From Prado023 sp963706875 (GTDB lineage: Bacteria; Actinomycetota; Actinomycetes; S36-B12; CAIYMF01): DNA of 64,000 nucleotides. Shown one piece after another: positions 52,199 through 60,584 of the stretch. The notes beneath the pieces are model-generated. The model ran no database searches. It was not told the origin of the DNA and saw nothing but the letters and a program-made list of their open reading frames with translations. The first letter of the stretch is position 1. Each line of letters opens with the position of its first letter. Location: positions 1 to 64,000 of the forward strand of contig CAVPNW010000020.1 of the NCBI GenBank assembly GCA_963706875.1, read 5' to 3'. A program made the translations under genes and the position numbers.

Positions 52199-53673
52199 TT
52201 GAGGGGCTGGTCACCCGGACCGAGGTCATGCTGCGACCCGATCCCACCCGGGTGGTGACCAAGTTGTTCCTCCCCGGACAGGAGGTCCTGATCCAGGGCT
52301 TCTCCCGAGCCACCGCGGTCCTCGATCGCGTGTTGGCTCTGACCGACGAGCAGGTCGATGGGGCGCTGGAGCAGGCGTTGGCGGAATTCGGCGGCAGGCA
52401 CCGGGACCTCGCCGGGACCTTCGGTGAGCGGTTCCGACTCATCGCCCACCGATTGGCCGACCCGGCATCGATGTCGGCTCAGCGGCGCCTGCTGATCGGT
52501 GCCTACTTCAGCCAGGAGTACGCGGTCGAGTCGGCAGCCCTCTTCAACCCCTCGATGGTCGCCCACCCGGACCAGGGGGCGCTGCCGGACGGCGCGACCC
52601 GATTCCTGATGAGCGTGCGGGCGGTCGGCGAGGGACACATCTCCAGCATCGAGTTCCGCACCGGGACCATCGACGGGGCCAACCGGCTGTCCTTCGACGA
52701 CCCCGGCCGTCCTCTGGTGCAGGCGGTGCCCACAACCACGGTCCTGTCGAAGGTGCGCTTCATCCACCAGCTGAGCGAGAGCGGCGGAGACCCCAGCGAC
52801 GCAGCCCACTTCGTGCTCGACGAGCTGCCCGAGACCTTCGACCGGCGCGCGCTTGAGGAGGCGATATCGAAGCTGCGGGGCCAGCGCCTCACCCGTGGGC
52901 CGGCGCGCAGGGCCATCGACGCTCTGGAGTCGATCGCCGATTCGCAGTACTCCGTGGAGTTCCCGTCGGACTCGCTGCTCTCCGAGCGCGTGCTCATGCC
53001 GGGCGGGCCCGCCGAGAGCCACGGCCTTGAGGACCTGCGACTGGTCCGCTTCACCGAGGAGGACGGCTCCACGACCTACCGCGGCACGTACACGGCCTTC
53101 GACGGGCGGACCGTCACGCCCGCGCTCCTGGCCACAACCGACTTCGTGACCCTCCACAGCCAGCAGGCCATCGGCCCGGCGGCCCAGAACAAGGGGATGG
53201 CCCTGTTCCCACGGGCCGTCGGCGGTCGTTACCTCGCATTGTCGCGATGGGATCGCGAGACCTCCAGCCTGGCGGAGTCCGCCGACCTGTGGCGATGGGG
53301 TACCGGGCCCACACTTCAGCTGCCCACGAACCCCTGGGAGATCGTGCAGGTGGGCAACTGCGGCTCGCCTTTGGAGACCAGCGAGGGCTGGCTGGTGCTC
53401 ACCCACGGAGTTGGACCGGTGCGCCAGTACGGGATCGGAGCAATGCTGCTGGACCTCGAGGACCCCTCGGTGGTCCTCGGCAGCCTCTCTGAGCCGCTCC
53501 TCACCCCGACCGCCGACGAGCGAGAGGGCTACGTGCCGAACGTCGTCTACTCCTGCGGGTCGATGATCCACGGCGACACTGTCGTTCTGCCCTACGGATG
53601 CAGCGACTCGTCGATCAGGGTCGCACTGGTGGACCTCGATGGGCTGCTGGACGAGTTGCGCCGTCAGGGATAG
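52195..53673 (+). CDS. GH130-family beta-mannoside phosphorylase/hydrolase-like enzyme
   Basis: A 492-aa protein of the long GH130 form. An N-terminal helical extension (TKLFLPGQEVLIQGFSRATA) precedes the five-bladed propeller, with FNPSMVAHPDQ, VGEGHISSIEFRTGTID, ESHGLEDLRLVRF, QNKGMALFPRAV and YVPNVVYSCGSM. GH130 enzymes phosphorolyse or hydrolyse beta-mannosides, often beta-1,2-linked. The N-terminally extended members are mostly uncharacterised. The GTG start overlaps the previous stop as GTGA. There is no signal peptide, so a cytoplasmic glycan is the expected substrate. It ends the three-gene cassette. Confidence 0.85.
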   Translation: MIEGLVTRTEVMLRPDPTRVVTKLFLPGQEVLIQGFSRATAVLDRVLALTDEQVDGALEQALAEFGGRHRDLAGTFGERFRLIAHRLADPASMSAQRRLLIGAYFSQEYAVESAALFNPSMVAHPDQGALPDGATRFLMSVRAVGEGHISSIEFRTGTIDGANRLSFDDPGRPLVQAVPTTTVLSKVRFIHQLSESGGDPSDAAHFVLDELPETFDRRALEEAISKLRGQRLTRGPARRAIDALESIADSQYSVEFPSDSLLSERVLMPGGPAESHGLEDLRLVRFTEEDGSTTYRGTYTAFDGRTVTPALLATTDFVTLHSQQAIGPAAQNKGMALFPRAVGGRYLALSRWDRETSSLAESADLWRWGTGPTLQLPTNPWEIVQVGNCGSPLETSEGWLVLTHGVGPVRQYGIGAMLLDLEDPSVVLGSLSEPLLTPTADEREGYVPNVVYSCGSMIHGDTVVLPYGCSDSSIRVALVDLDGLLDELRRQG

Positions 53674-53803
53674 TCGGCGGACCGGCGTGTGCTGAGCCTC
53701 CAAGGCGGGCGCCGGAGTCCGCGCGGCACTGTAGCCAGTCGCGCTGCAGGGGCGTACTGTCGACAGCGCGGAGCCATTCAGGCTTCCGACCACGGGAGTC
53801 CCG

Positions 53804-53938
53804 ATGGCAGACAAGTCCCCCCGCCAGCACATGGCGAAGAAGTCCGGCAAGTCCCTGAAGGAGAAGCGCGCCGACAAGCACGCCAAGACCGAACAGCGAA
53901 ACCAGGTGGCGACCACGCTGCCCGACAAGAAGCACTGA
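53804..53938 (+). CDS. 44-aa basic conserved actinobacterial protein
   Basis: A very small gene: ATG at 53804 with GGGAG upstream, TGA at 53938. The product starts MADKSPRQHMAKKSGKSLKE and ends LPDKKH; about a third of residues are Lys or Arg. Similar short Lys-rich proteins occur throughout actinobacteria with no known function, and nucleic-acid or ribosome binding would be a guess. Codon use shows the high GC3 of its neighbours. It is monocistronic; 53674-53803 holds only its leader. Confidence 0.75.
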   Translation: MADKSPRQHMAKKSGKSLKEKRADKHAKTEQRNQVATTLPDKKH

Positions 53939-54139
53939 CGAGTCCAGCAACTGCCCATTGGCGCTGAGCCTCGGCTCCCGCCGGGTACTGGGCTGTCGGC
54001 CGTGCTTGGGTGACGGGTTGTGGATGTGGCGGGCGGCCGTGCCCGGGTCCGGGGTTGTGGACGAACCGGACAAGCCACCCCTTCGTGGGACGTATCCTTC
54101 TCTGCGGGAATCTCACACTCCGCAGCCCGAGGACCAGCC

Positions 54140-54762
54140 ATGTTCCACCACTCCGCCCGAGCCCTGGCCGGGATCGCCGTCGCCGGCCTGCTGCTCGCCG
54201 GCTGCACCAGTGACCCGGACGCGGCCAGCGGGACCTCCGCGAGCGGGAGCCCCAGCACCTCGGCAACCACGCAGGCCAGCGCGAGCGCGTCACCCAGTTC
54301 GACCCTGACGGCGCAGGAGCAGCGGGCGTTCGAGGAGGCTGCCGAGGCCGTACGGAAGTACGGCAGACGTTCTACGACATCCTGTCCGGCCCGGAGCCCA
54401 ACTTGAACGACATGAACGATGTAGCGGCCGGCGACCCCAGTTGGCTCATGATCTTGCGCAACCTTCAGAGGATCCTCACCGAGGGCGATGGCGCAATCGA
54501 GTCCAGCAGGCCCGACAGTCATCGTTGGCCTGCCGAGTCGGTCAAGGTGACCCTCGGATGCGAACACACCCAGCCGTCGTCCTTGAGGCCTGCGTCGACC
54601 AGACCGCAGCGACACGGAACCCAAGGCGGGAAGGCGTGGACTGGGCGTCGCGAGAAGAGGCCAGTTACACGCGTGGTGAAGACCACCTACCTCCCAGCGC
54701 CTGGCTGGGCCGTCGCCAAGAGTCTTCCCCCCGCAGGCGCCGACCAACCGCAGCCATGCTGA
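54140..54762 (+). pseudogene. lipoprotein gene broken by several frameshifts
   Basis: ATG 54140 opens a lipoprotein (FHHSARALAGIAVAGLLLAG then Cys, a Ser/Thr/Ala linker, EAVRKY). The frame then changes near 54361 (RQTFYDILSGPEPNLND to about VKVT), again near 54545-54575 (PAVVLEACVDQTAAT), and back near 54650 (VTRVVKTTYLPAPGWAVAKS to the end). Each segment has natural codon use and together they read as one actinobacterial lipoprotein of about 205 aa. At least three indels are needed, so it is either decayed or poorly sequenced. A related exported-protein gene follows. Confidence 0.75.
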
Positions 54763-54883
54763 CCGAAGCCGCCTTGTCGGCTTACCGGTAGCCGGGTCCT
54801 CATCGCCCTCGTTCTACAGCGTCGCCTGGCTCAGGCCGAGGCCGCGGTGGAATGCGAGTGACACCGCTCGGGGCTGGCCGGGT

Positions 54884-55726
54884 TTGCGACTGTGGCGCGC
54901 CGACATAACTGCTGGGAGCACCTCGACACCCGGGAACCCGTCCAGTGGGGGTTCCGGGGCCGCGCAGGTTGGCTCCAAGTCTCCGAGCAAGCGGGTCTGC
55001 ACGTACAAGGGCGACGAGATCACCTGCACCTCCGCCCTTGGTGTGTGGTCCGAGGAGCGGCAGTGCTTCGTCCAGAGGGTCTCCCCACAACCGGCGGTTG
55101 ACCACGCCATCTGGGAGGGCCGCGACGAGGGGACGATCTACCATTGCGTCCAGCCCGGTTCGGCATTCAGTGCTGGCGTCGGCAACGGCTTCTGGTTCTG
55201 GGCGCCCAGCGCCGGCTCTGCGGGGGCCCCCGTCCTGGTGGATCCCGTGACCCTTGCAGAGAAGGCTATCGAGCGGATGGAGCTGGACCCTCCCACGATC
55301 GGGATGACTCCCCTCACCGCCGGAGCCCCGCTGCTCGTCGGGATGGACGCGTGGCTCTGGATCGACAACGCCGGGGCGCACGGGTTCGGGCCGATCACCC
55401 GCACGGCCACGGCAGGTCCGGTCTCCGTGACGGCAACAGCCGAGGTGACCAAGGTCGTGTGGGACCTCGGTGATGGGACCCGCCTGACCTGCCGCAACGC
55501 CGGAACCCCCTGGTCGCCGAAGAATGGGACGGGCCCCTCCCCCACCTGTGGCCACCGGTACCTCGCCCCGTCCACGGCTGAGCCCACTGGCTCGTTCACG
55601 GTGCGCGCCACTGCCCACTGGCGGGTCGAGTGGACCGGCGCCGGGCAGTCCGGGAACATCACGTTCACGATGGACGGCACGCGGCAGCAACCCGTCACCG
55701 AGGTCCAGGTCCTCCAGACGGGCTAG
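54884..55726 (+). CDS. exported-type protein of unknown function, start uncertain
   Basis: A 280-aa frame from TTG 54884. A Ser/Gly-rich linker (STSTPGNPSSGGSGAAQ) is followed by CTYKGDEITCTSALGVW, WSEERQCFVQR and paired Cys residues in a beta-rich domain; TKVVWDLGDGTRLTC resembles a PKD-like strand. In other actinobacteria such proteins carry a signal peptide and lie next to a lipoprotein like the broken gene upstream. Here no signal peptide precedes the linker in frame, so the 5' end may be damaged or frameshifted. 54763-54883 contains no other supported feature. Confidence 0.6.
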   Translation: MRLWRADITAGSTSTPGNPSSGGSGAAQVGSKSPSKRVCTYKGDEITCTSALGVWSEERQCFVQRVSPQPAVDHAIWEGRDEGTIYHCVQPGSAFSAGVGNGFWFWAPSAGSAGAPVLVDPVTLAEKAIERMELDPPTIGMTPLTAGAPLLVGMDAWLWIDNAGAHGFGPITRTATAGPVSVTATAEVTKVVWDLGDGTRLTCRNAGTPWSPKNGTGPSPTCGHRYLAPSTAEPTGSFTVRATAHWRVEWTGAGQSGNITFTMDGTRQQPVTEVQVLQTG

Positions 55727-55753
55727 TGCCCAAGCACGGGGAACTCCCGGCCC

Positions 55754-57232
55754 TCACAGCCGCCAGCGTGTTCGCGGGGTTCGGGTGATCACCCAGGGGG
55801 CTGCGTTGTTGGCCGGCCACGGCGTACCTGGAGGGGCGCCGGGCTCGGGTTGAGGTACCGGATCGTCGTCCGAGGCGGCCACGATGGTCCACATCCCGAG
55901 GTCGACCTGGCGGTGATGGGCCCAGCAGAGAAGGGCGAGCGAGGGCAGGTCGGTGCTCCCGCCTGCCGCCCAGTCCTCGACATGGTGGCTCTGGCACGCC
56001 TCCGCTGGGATCCCACATCCGGGGATGATGCAGCCCTTGTCCCGGGCAGCGAGCGCCCGCCGCTGGGCGGGTGTCGCGGTGCGGGCAGTGCGCCCGACAG
56101 CCAGGGGAAGCCGGGTCCCGAGGAGGGTCGCGGCCAGGGCCGCCACCCGTACCTCGGCCGACGGGAGGATGGACGGCCCTGTCCCCTCACGCACGGGGTC
56201 GCCGGCGCCTCCGACTCGGGCGGGTCCGCCCGCGTCACCATGCCCGGTGGCAGCGAGGAACTCAGCGACGGTGTCCGGGCAATGGCCCGCATCCATCACG
56301 ATAGGGGTGACCATCGCGTCGCACGAGGTGAAGCGCTGCTCCGCGGGCGTCAGGGTGTGACCGCGGGAGGTGGACCACACCTGGTCCCCCACTGCGGTCG
56401 AGTCCAGGGTGACCGACACCGCCACCGGCAGCCCTCCGCGCGTCGGGATCGACCCGGTCGCGTGCGCGGCATTGACCAGGGCCACCAACCCGTCCGCACG
56501 CCGCGCAGATGCGGGGACGTGGTCCGCCTCCGAGCGCAGCCGCTCCGCGAAGGCCCCCACGGCGGCAATCACGGCCTCACCCTCCACCCGGGGCAGGACG
56601 CCCGAGAGGATCACCGAATCGGAGGTGAGCGCGAACGACAACGACCGCGACTCGTAGGCGGCCGACTCGTCGGGCTCAGGGTCGTCCGGAGGAGTGAGCA
56701 TGCGGATCACCCGGGCCAGGAACGCAGCCACCGCCTGCGGCGACAGCGTGCCCCACAACGGGGCCAGCTCAGCGATCACTGCGGCCATCTGCGCCTCGGT
56801 CAGGTGGTCGGCCCGGCGGGCAAGCGCGTCGACGTGCTCGCTGGCTATCACCCCTGAACGCCACACCGCTGCAAGTGCTGGGTGCACGTCGACGAAGGCC
56901 CCTGCTCGGGCCAATCGACGCGCCCACGCCGAGGACCACCCCCGCGCCAGTAACATCGCGCCCTCACCGGCGAGCGGCAGGCTCCCCGACCGCGCGGCGG
57001 CCACCATCCGGCGCGCGAGCTCGAACTCCGCGATCGCAACCGACGAGCACAGCACCTCCACGTCTGCAGCCGGCCTCTCGCCGGCCATCAGGCCCATCGC
57101 GGGAAGCTCGTCACCGGACTGAATGGACAGGGCGTGCCACACGTCCGCCACACTGGCGGACGCCACCGGCGCGGCCGCCCGAGCCCGGTCGTCAACCAGC
57201 GACGGCCGACCCCCCAACCCCCGTACCCCCAT
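55754..57232 (-). CDS. DUF222/13E12-type protein with HNH endonuclease domain
   Basis: A 492-aa member of the DUF222-HNH family related to the REP13E12 repeats of mycobacteria. DUF222 spans about 40-310. The HNH domain near 400-450 has CIIPGCGIPAEACQSHHVED and LALLCWAHHRQVD. The central Asn usual in DLDNLxLLC is Ser here (DLPSLALLC) and the usual final His is Asp, so activity may be altered. ATG 57232 has AGGAGG 4-5 nt upstream; the longer frame is unsupported. A perfect LexA box lies in its leader. Confidence 0.85.
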   Translation of the reverse strand: MGVRGLGGRPSLVDDRARAAAPVASASVADVWHALSIQSGDELPAMGLMAGERPAADVEVLCSSVAIAEFELARRMVAAARSGSLPLAGEGAMLLARGWSSAWARRLARAGAFVDVHPALAAVWRSGVIASEHVDALARRADHLTEAQMAAVIAELAPLWGTLSPQAVAAFLARVIRMLTPPDDPEPDESAAYESRSLSFALTSDSVILSGVLPRVEGEAVIAAVGAFAERLRSEADHVPASARRADGLVALVNAAHATGSIPTRGGLPVAVSVTLDSTAVGDQVWSTSRGHTLTPAEQRFTSCDAMVTPIVMDAGHCPDTVAEFLAATGHGDAGGPARVGGAGDPVREGTGPSILPSAEVRVAALAATLLGTRLPLAVGRTARTATPAQRRALAARDKGCIIPGCGIPAEACQSHHVEDWAAGGSTDLPSLALLCWAHHRQVDLGMWTIVAASDDDPVPQPEPGAPPGTPWPANNAAPWVITRTPRTRWRL

Positions 57233-57251
57233 CGCTCCTCCTGAAATTCGC

Positions 57252-57306
57252 TCGAACATCTGTTCGACCTCTGGTCCAACTCTATCGAACAGGTCCGACA
57301 GAACAA
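57252..57306 (-). promoter_or_regulatory. SOS promoter with perfect LexA box
   Basis: TCGAAC-ATCT-GTTCGA (57252-57267) matches the actinobacterial LexA consensus TCGAAC-N4-GTTCGA exactly. On the minus strand, TTGTTC (57301-57306), 16 bp, TAGAGT (57279-57284) form a promoter, with the box about 12 bp past the -10, near the transcription start. LexA binding would block the DUF222-HNH gene until DNA damage. Confidence 0.85.
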
Positions 57307-57493
57307 CCCCCGCGAGTCGCACCTGTGGACAGCCCGCCGGCCCCGACCGGAGCCGCTGCGCCGTCTCCGAAGCCGGCGAGCACAGCAACGTCAGCTCAGG
57401 CGCCCAGCACGTTGCGGCCGCGAGAGCCCTTCGTTCCCCAGCCCCGGAGGGGCCGAGTCCCCACCATCCGAACGGCTCAGCCCGGAGGGTCCT

Positions 57494-57784
57494 TCAGTCG
57501 AGCGCGACGCTGTCGCGTCCAAGGAGCCAGGCGATCCACGGGGCGATCGAGATGAGCCCCGCCGCCACGTAGAGGATCACGAGCCTCCGGCGATGCGGTG
57601 GGTGGGTGGTCCAGCGAAGTCCCAACGCGCCGGGGAGCAGGCCGATCCAGGCAACCGCCGGGAAGATCAGGAGCACGACTATCGGCAGCCCGTACAGCAG
57701 GATGCCCTTCGCCCTCCCCAGCGACGGGACGACCGACTCCTCGTGGTCCTCGGGCCAGACGTAGCTGGCGGGGTCCTCAGCCAC
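57494..57784 (-). CDS. small two-helix membrane protein
   Basis: A 96-aa protein with two clear membrane helices (ILLYGLPIVVLLIFPAVAWI at about 28-47 and LVILYVAAGLISIAPWIAWL at about 68-87), an acidic N-terminus and a basic loop TTHPPHRRR. I do not recognise the family. The GTG start at 57784 has GGGGG a few bases upstream. It is divergent from the lipoprotein gene. The 261 bp between it and the DUF222 gene hold the SOS promoter and otherwise nothing obvious. Confidence 0.65.
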   Translation of the reverse strand: MAEDPASYVWPEDHEESVVPSLGRAKGILLYGLPIVVLLIFPAVAWIGLLPGALGLRWTTHPPHRRRLVILYVAAGLISIAPWIAWLLGRDSVALD

Positions 57785-57993
57785 GGGGAGACCCCCGGCG
57801 CCGTACTCGCGGTCGACTCACGTGGACCATCCCACCACGACCGCGTCCGAGAGACGCCCACGACCCACGAGCGCGTGCGGGATGCACCACGACACATCGG
57901 CGCGGCCGGGATGGCGTCCACGACCCCTGGGCCGGGCCGAGTCCGGCGATGGGGAGGACCCGGCCCCACCGACGTCCTCATGCCATAGTGGCC

Positions 57994-58014
57994 CGGCCAC
58001 CGACCCGGTGGCCG
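57994..58014 (+). promoter_or_regulatory. hairpin in the leader of the 58-kb lipoprotein
   Basis: CGGCCACCG (57994-58002), loop ACC, CGGTGGCCG (58006-58014): a perfect 9-bp stem 25 bp before the lipoprotein GTG. A CATAGT hexamer just upstream could be a -10, placing the hairpin at the 5' end of the transcript, where it could affect stability or translation. Confidence 0.45.
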
Positions 58015-58038
58015 TGGACCGATCCGGAGGACGACGCA

Positions 58039-58899
58039 GTGCCGCGCAGACACCCTGCCTCCATGACCGCGCTCGCCTCCACGACCGCGCTTGCCTCCAT
58101 GACCGCGCTCGCCATCACCGTGCTGGTCGGCGTGGCCGCCTGCAGCCCGGCAGACCCGTCCGCCGCGCCGTCCGCCGCACCGGAAGGGTCGCCGAACGCC
58201 ACCGCCCCCGCCGACTCCCCCACAAGCCCAGCCGTAGGCGCCGCCACCCCCGCCACCTCCCCAGCTCGCTCCGACCTGGAGATCGAACTGGACTGCTTCC
58301 TCGTCGACAATGCCACCTACTCCGCCGGACGGGGCTCGTCACAGCGGGAGGCGGTGGCCGACCTCACGCGCTGGTACCCGCCGATCAGCAGCATCGAACC
58401 ATGGCCAGATCCAGCCGTGCTGCCCGGGGACACGGCCTCCACGAAGCCGGGCGAGGGCGACGAGGCCACCGCGGAGTCCGGATCTCGAGCCCGGACCGAT
58501 CCCTCGACCTGGCTGCTCCACACGGCCACCGGACGCGGGTACGGCACCGCGACGGTGAGCCGACCGGACCCGGATGCCCCCGACTGGGTGGCGTCGGTGA
58601 ACCAGCTCTGCGTCCAGGCCGAGCCTCCGGGTCCGGCCAGCTACACGGACCTCACGTCGCAGGGGGCCGCGTCGGCAGAGTCCCTCAACGACCCTGCCAA
58701 CGCAGCCTTCCGGGCCGCGATGTCCGGCGCGATCGTGGGCCTTGCCGAGGGGGACGCGGCTGATGCCCTGCGGGCCGCGGGCTGGCGGGTGCGGGTCGGC
58801 GAGCGGGACGGGATCACCCAGGACAACGTCGGATCGTCGGCGTCGTGGATCAACCTGGTCCTGTCCGGGGGCACCGTCACCGGCTTCACCATCGGATAG
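58039..58899 (+). CDS. putative lipoprotein with repeat-bearing signal peptide
   Basis: A 286-aa exported protein. The signal peptide contains three 6-residue repeats (MTALAS, TTALAS, MTALAI) and ends VLVGVAAC, with Cys about 35 as lipobox. A Ser/Pro/Ala-rich linker to about 80 is followed by a soluble domain with Cys residues (LDCFLVDNATY, VNQLCVQAEPPG). The last 45 residues (ALRAAGWRVRVGERDGITQD then INLVLSGGTVTGFTIG) resemble the I78-type protease-inhibitor fold by eye, a weak suggestion. GGAGG precedes the GTG at 58039. It converges with pgi; 57785-58038 holds its leader and nothing else certain. Confidence 0.75.
   Translation: MPRRHPASMTALASTTALASMTALAITVLVGVAACSPADPSAAPSAAPEGSPNATAPADSPTSPAVGAATPATSPARSDLEIELDCFLVDNATYSAGRGSSQREAVADLTRWYPPISSIEPWPDPAVLPGDTASTKPGEGDEATAESGSRARTDPSTWLLHTATGRGYGTATVSRPDPDAPDWVASVNQLCVQAEPPGPASYTDLTSQGAASAESLNDPANAAFRAAMSGAIVGLAEGDAADALRAAGWRVRVGERDGITQDNVGSSASWINLVLSGGTVTGFTIG
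58063..58116 (+). repeat. 18-bp tandem repeat, three copies, inside a signal peptide
   Basis: Units at 58063-58080, 58081-58098 and 58099-58116 differ by at most three bases (first unit ATGACCGCGCTCGCCTCC). The repeat is a codon multiple, so copy changes would lengthen or shorten the signal peptide without shifting the frame. Confidence 0.85.
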
Positions 58900-58926
58900 G
58901 GCCGACGGGCAGCCCGGAACCGGCCG

Positions 58927-60558
58927 TCAGCGCCCGCGCGCCGCCCGGTACCGGGCGATCAGGGCGTTCGTCGAGGAGTCCAGCGAGGGCTCCGCCTCGC
59001 CAGTGAGCATCGGGGCGATCGAGTCGGCGACCACCTTGCCGAGCTGCACGCCCCACTGGTCGTAGGGGTTCAGGTCCCAGATCATCCCCTGGACGAACGT
59101 GGAGTGCTCGTACAGCGAGATCAGCGCACCGAGGGTGAAGGGGGTCAGCGACTCCGCGACCAGCATGCTGTTGGGGCGGTTGCCGGGCATGACCTTGTGC
59201 TCCACCAGGTGCGCCGGCGTCCCGTCAGCGGCAACCTCGGCCGAGGACCGGCCGAACGCCAGCACCCCGGACTGCGCCAGGCAGTTCGCGACGAGCAGGT
59301 CGTGGTGGTTGCCCACCTCGTTGACCGGCCGGGCGAAGAAGATGAAGTCCGCAGCGATGATCGTCGTGCCCTGGTGCAGCATCTGGTAGAAGGAGTGCTG
59401 GCCGTTGGTCCCCGGCTCACCCCAGAACGATGCGCTGGTGTCGTAGTCCACAGGATCACCGGCCGCCGTCACGCGCTTGCCGTTGCTCTCCATGATCATC
59501 TGCTGCAGGTAGGCGGGGAACCGCAGGAGGTACTGGTCGTAGGGCAGCACGACGTGGTCAGCGGTGCCGAGGAAGTTGCGGTTCCACACGCAGAGCAGGC
59601 CGTGGAGCACCGGCAGGTTCTCCCGCATCGGCGCGGTCCGGAAGTGCATGTCCATCGCGTGCAGCCCGGCCAGCAGCTCGCCGAAGCCGTCCGGACCGAT
59701 CGCGATCATCGTCGACAGGCCGATCGCCGAGCTCATCGAGTAGCGCCCGCCGACCCAGTCCCAGAACCCGAACATGTTCTGCGTGTCGATGCCGAACGCA
59801 GCCACCTTCTCGGCGTTCGTCGAGATGGCGACGAAGTGCCGGGCCACAGCAGCGACGTCCCCGAGGCCGGCCACCAACCAGTCACGCGCAGTCCGCGCGT
59901 TGGTCATGGTCTCCTGCGTCGTGAACGTCTTGGACGCCACGAGGAACAGTGTCTCGGCCGGGTCGAGGTCGCGTGTCTGCTCGACGAAGTCCGAGCCGTC
60001 CACGTTCGACACGAAGCGCATCACGAGGTCGCGATCCGAGACATGGCGCAACGCCTGGTAGGCCATCACCGGACCGAGGTCCGAACCGCCGATGCCGATG
60101 TTGACCACGTTGCGGATCGGCTGGCCGGTGAAGCCCAGCCACTGACCGGACCGCACCTGGTCGGCGAACGCCCCCATCTTGGCCAGCACCGCCTGCACGT
60201 CGGCAACGACGTCCTGGCCGTCGACCACCAGCGTCGCCGTCGCGGGCAGCCGCAGCGCGGTGTGCAGCACCGCCCGGTCCTCGGTGTTGTTGATGTGCAC
60301 GCCCGTGAACATGGCCTCGCGCCGGCCCGCCAGGTCGCGCTCCTCGGCAAGGGCGATCAACAGGTCGACGGTCTCGCCGGTGATCCGCTGCTTCGCGAAG
60401 TCCATGTGCCACCCCGCGCCGTTCGCGGAGAACACCGACGCCCGATCGACCCCCGCGGAGGTGTCGAACAGCTCCCGGACGGTCGTGGCCGACATCGTCT
60501 CGGCGTGCGCGGACAGGGCCTGCCATGCGGCGGCAGAGGTGAGCGGCGACTGGGTCAT
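58927..60558 (-). CDS. pgi: glucose-6-phosphate isomerase
   Basis: Interconverts glucose-6-phosphate and fructose-6-phosphate in glycolysis. It is 543 aa, the standard bacterial length. Typical stretches are FTGVHINNTEDRAVLHTALR, NIGIGGSDLGPVMAYQALR, VASKTFTTQETMTNA, FWDWVGGRYSMSSAIGLS and YEHSTFVQGMIWDLNPYDQW, carrying the active-site Glu, His and Lys of the family. The ATG at 60558 has AAGGAGG upstream. It would process glucose-6-phosphate made by the PTS permease at 35-37 kb. Confidence 0.97.
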   Translation of the reverse strand: MTQSPLTSAAAWQALSAHAETMSATTVRELFDTSAGVDRASVFSANGAGWHMDFAKQRITGETVDLLIALAEERDLAGRREAMFTGVHINNTEDRAVLHTALRLPATATLVVDGQDVVADVQAVLAKMGAFADQVRSGQWLGFTGQPIRNVVNIGIGGSDLGPVMAYQALRHVSDRDLVMRFVSNVDGSDFVEQTRDLDPAETLFLVASKTFTTQETMTNARTARDWLVAGLGDVAAVARHFVAISTNAEKVAAFGIDTQNMFGFWDWVGGRYSMSSAIGLSTMIAIGPDGFGELLAGLHAMDMHFRTAPMRENLPVLHGLLCVWNRNFLGTADHVVLPYDQYLLRFPAYLQQMIMESNGKRVTAAGDPVDYDTSASFWGEPGTNGQHSFYQMLHQGTTIIAADFIFFARPVNEVGNHHDLLVANCLAQSGVLAFGRSSAEVAADGTPAHLVEHKVMPGNRPNSMLVAESLTPFTLGALISLYEHSTFVQGMIWDLNPYDQWGVQLGKVVADSIAPMLTGEAEPSLDSSTNALIARYRAARGR

Positions 60559-60584
60559 GGGGTGCCTCCTTCGACCGCCCCAGA

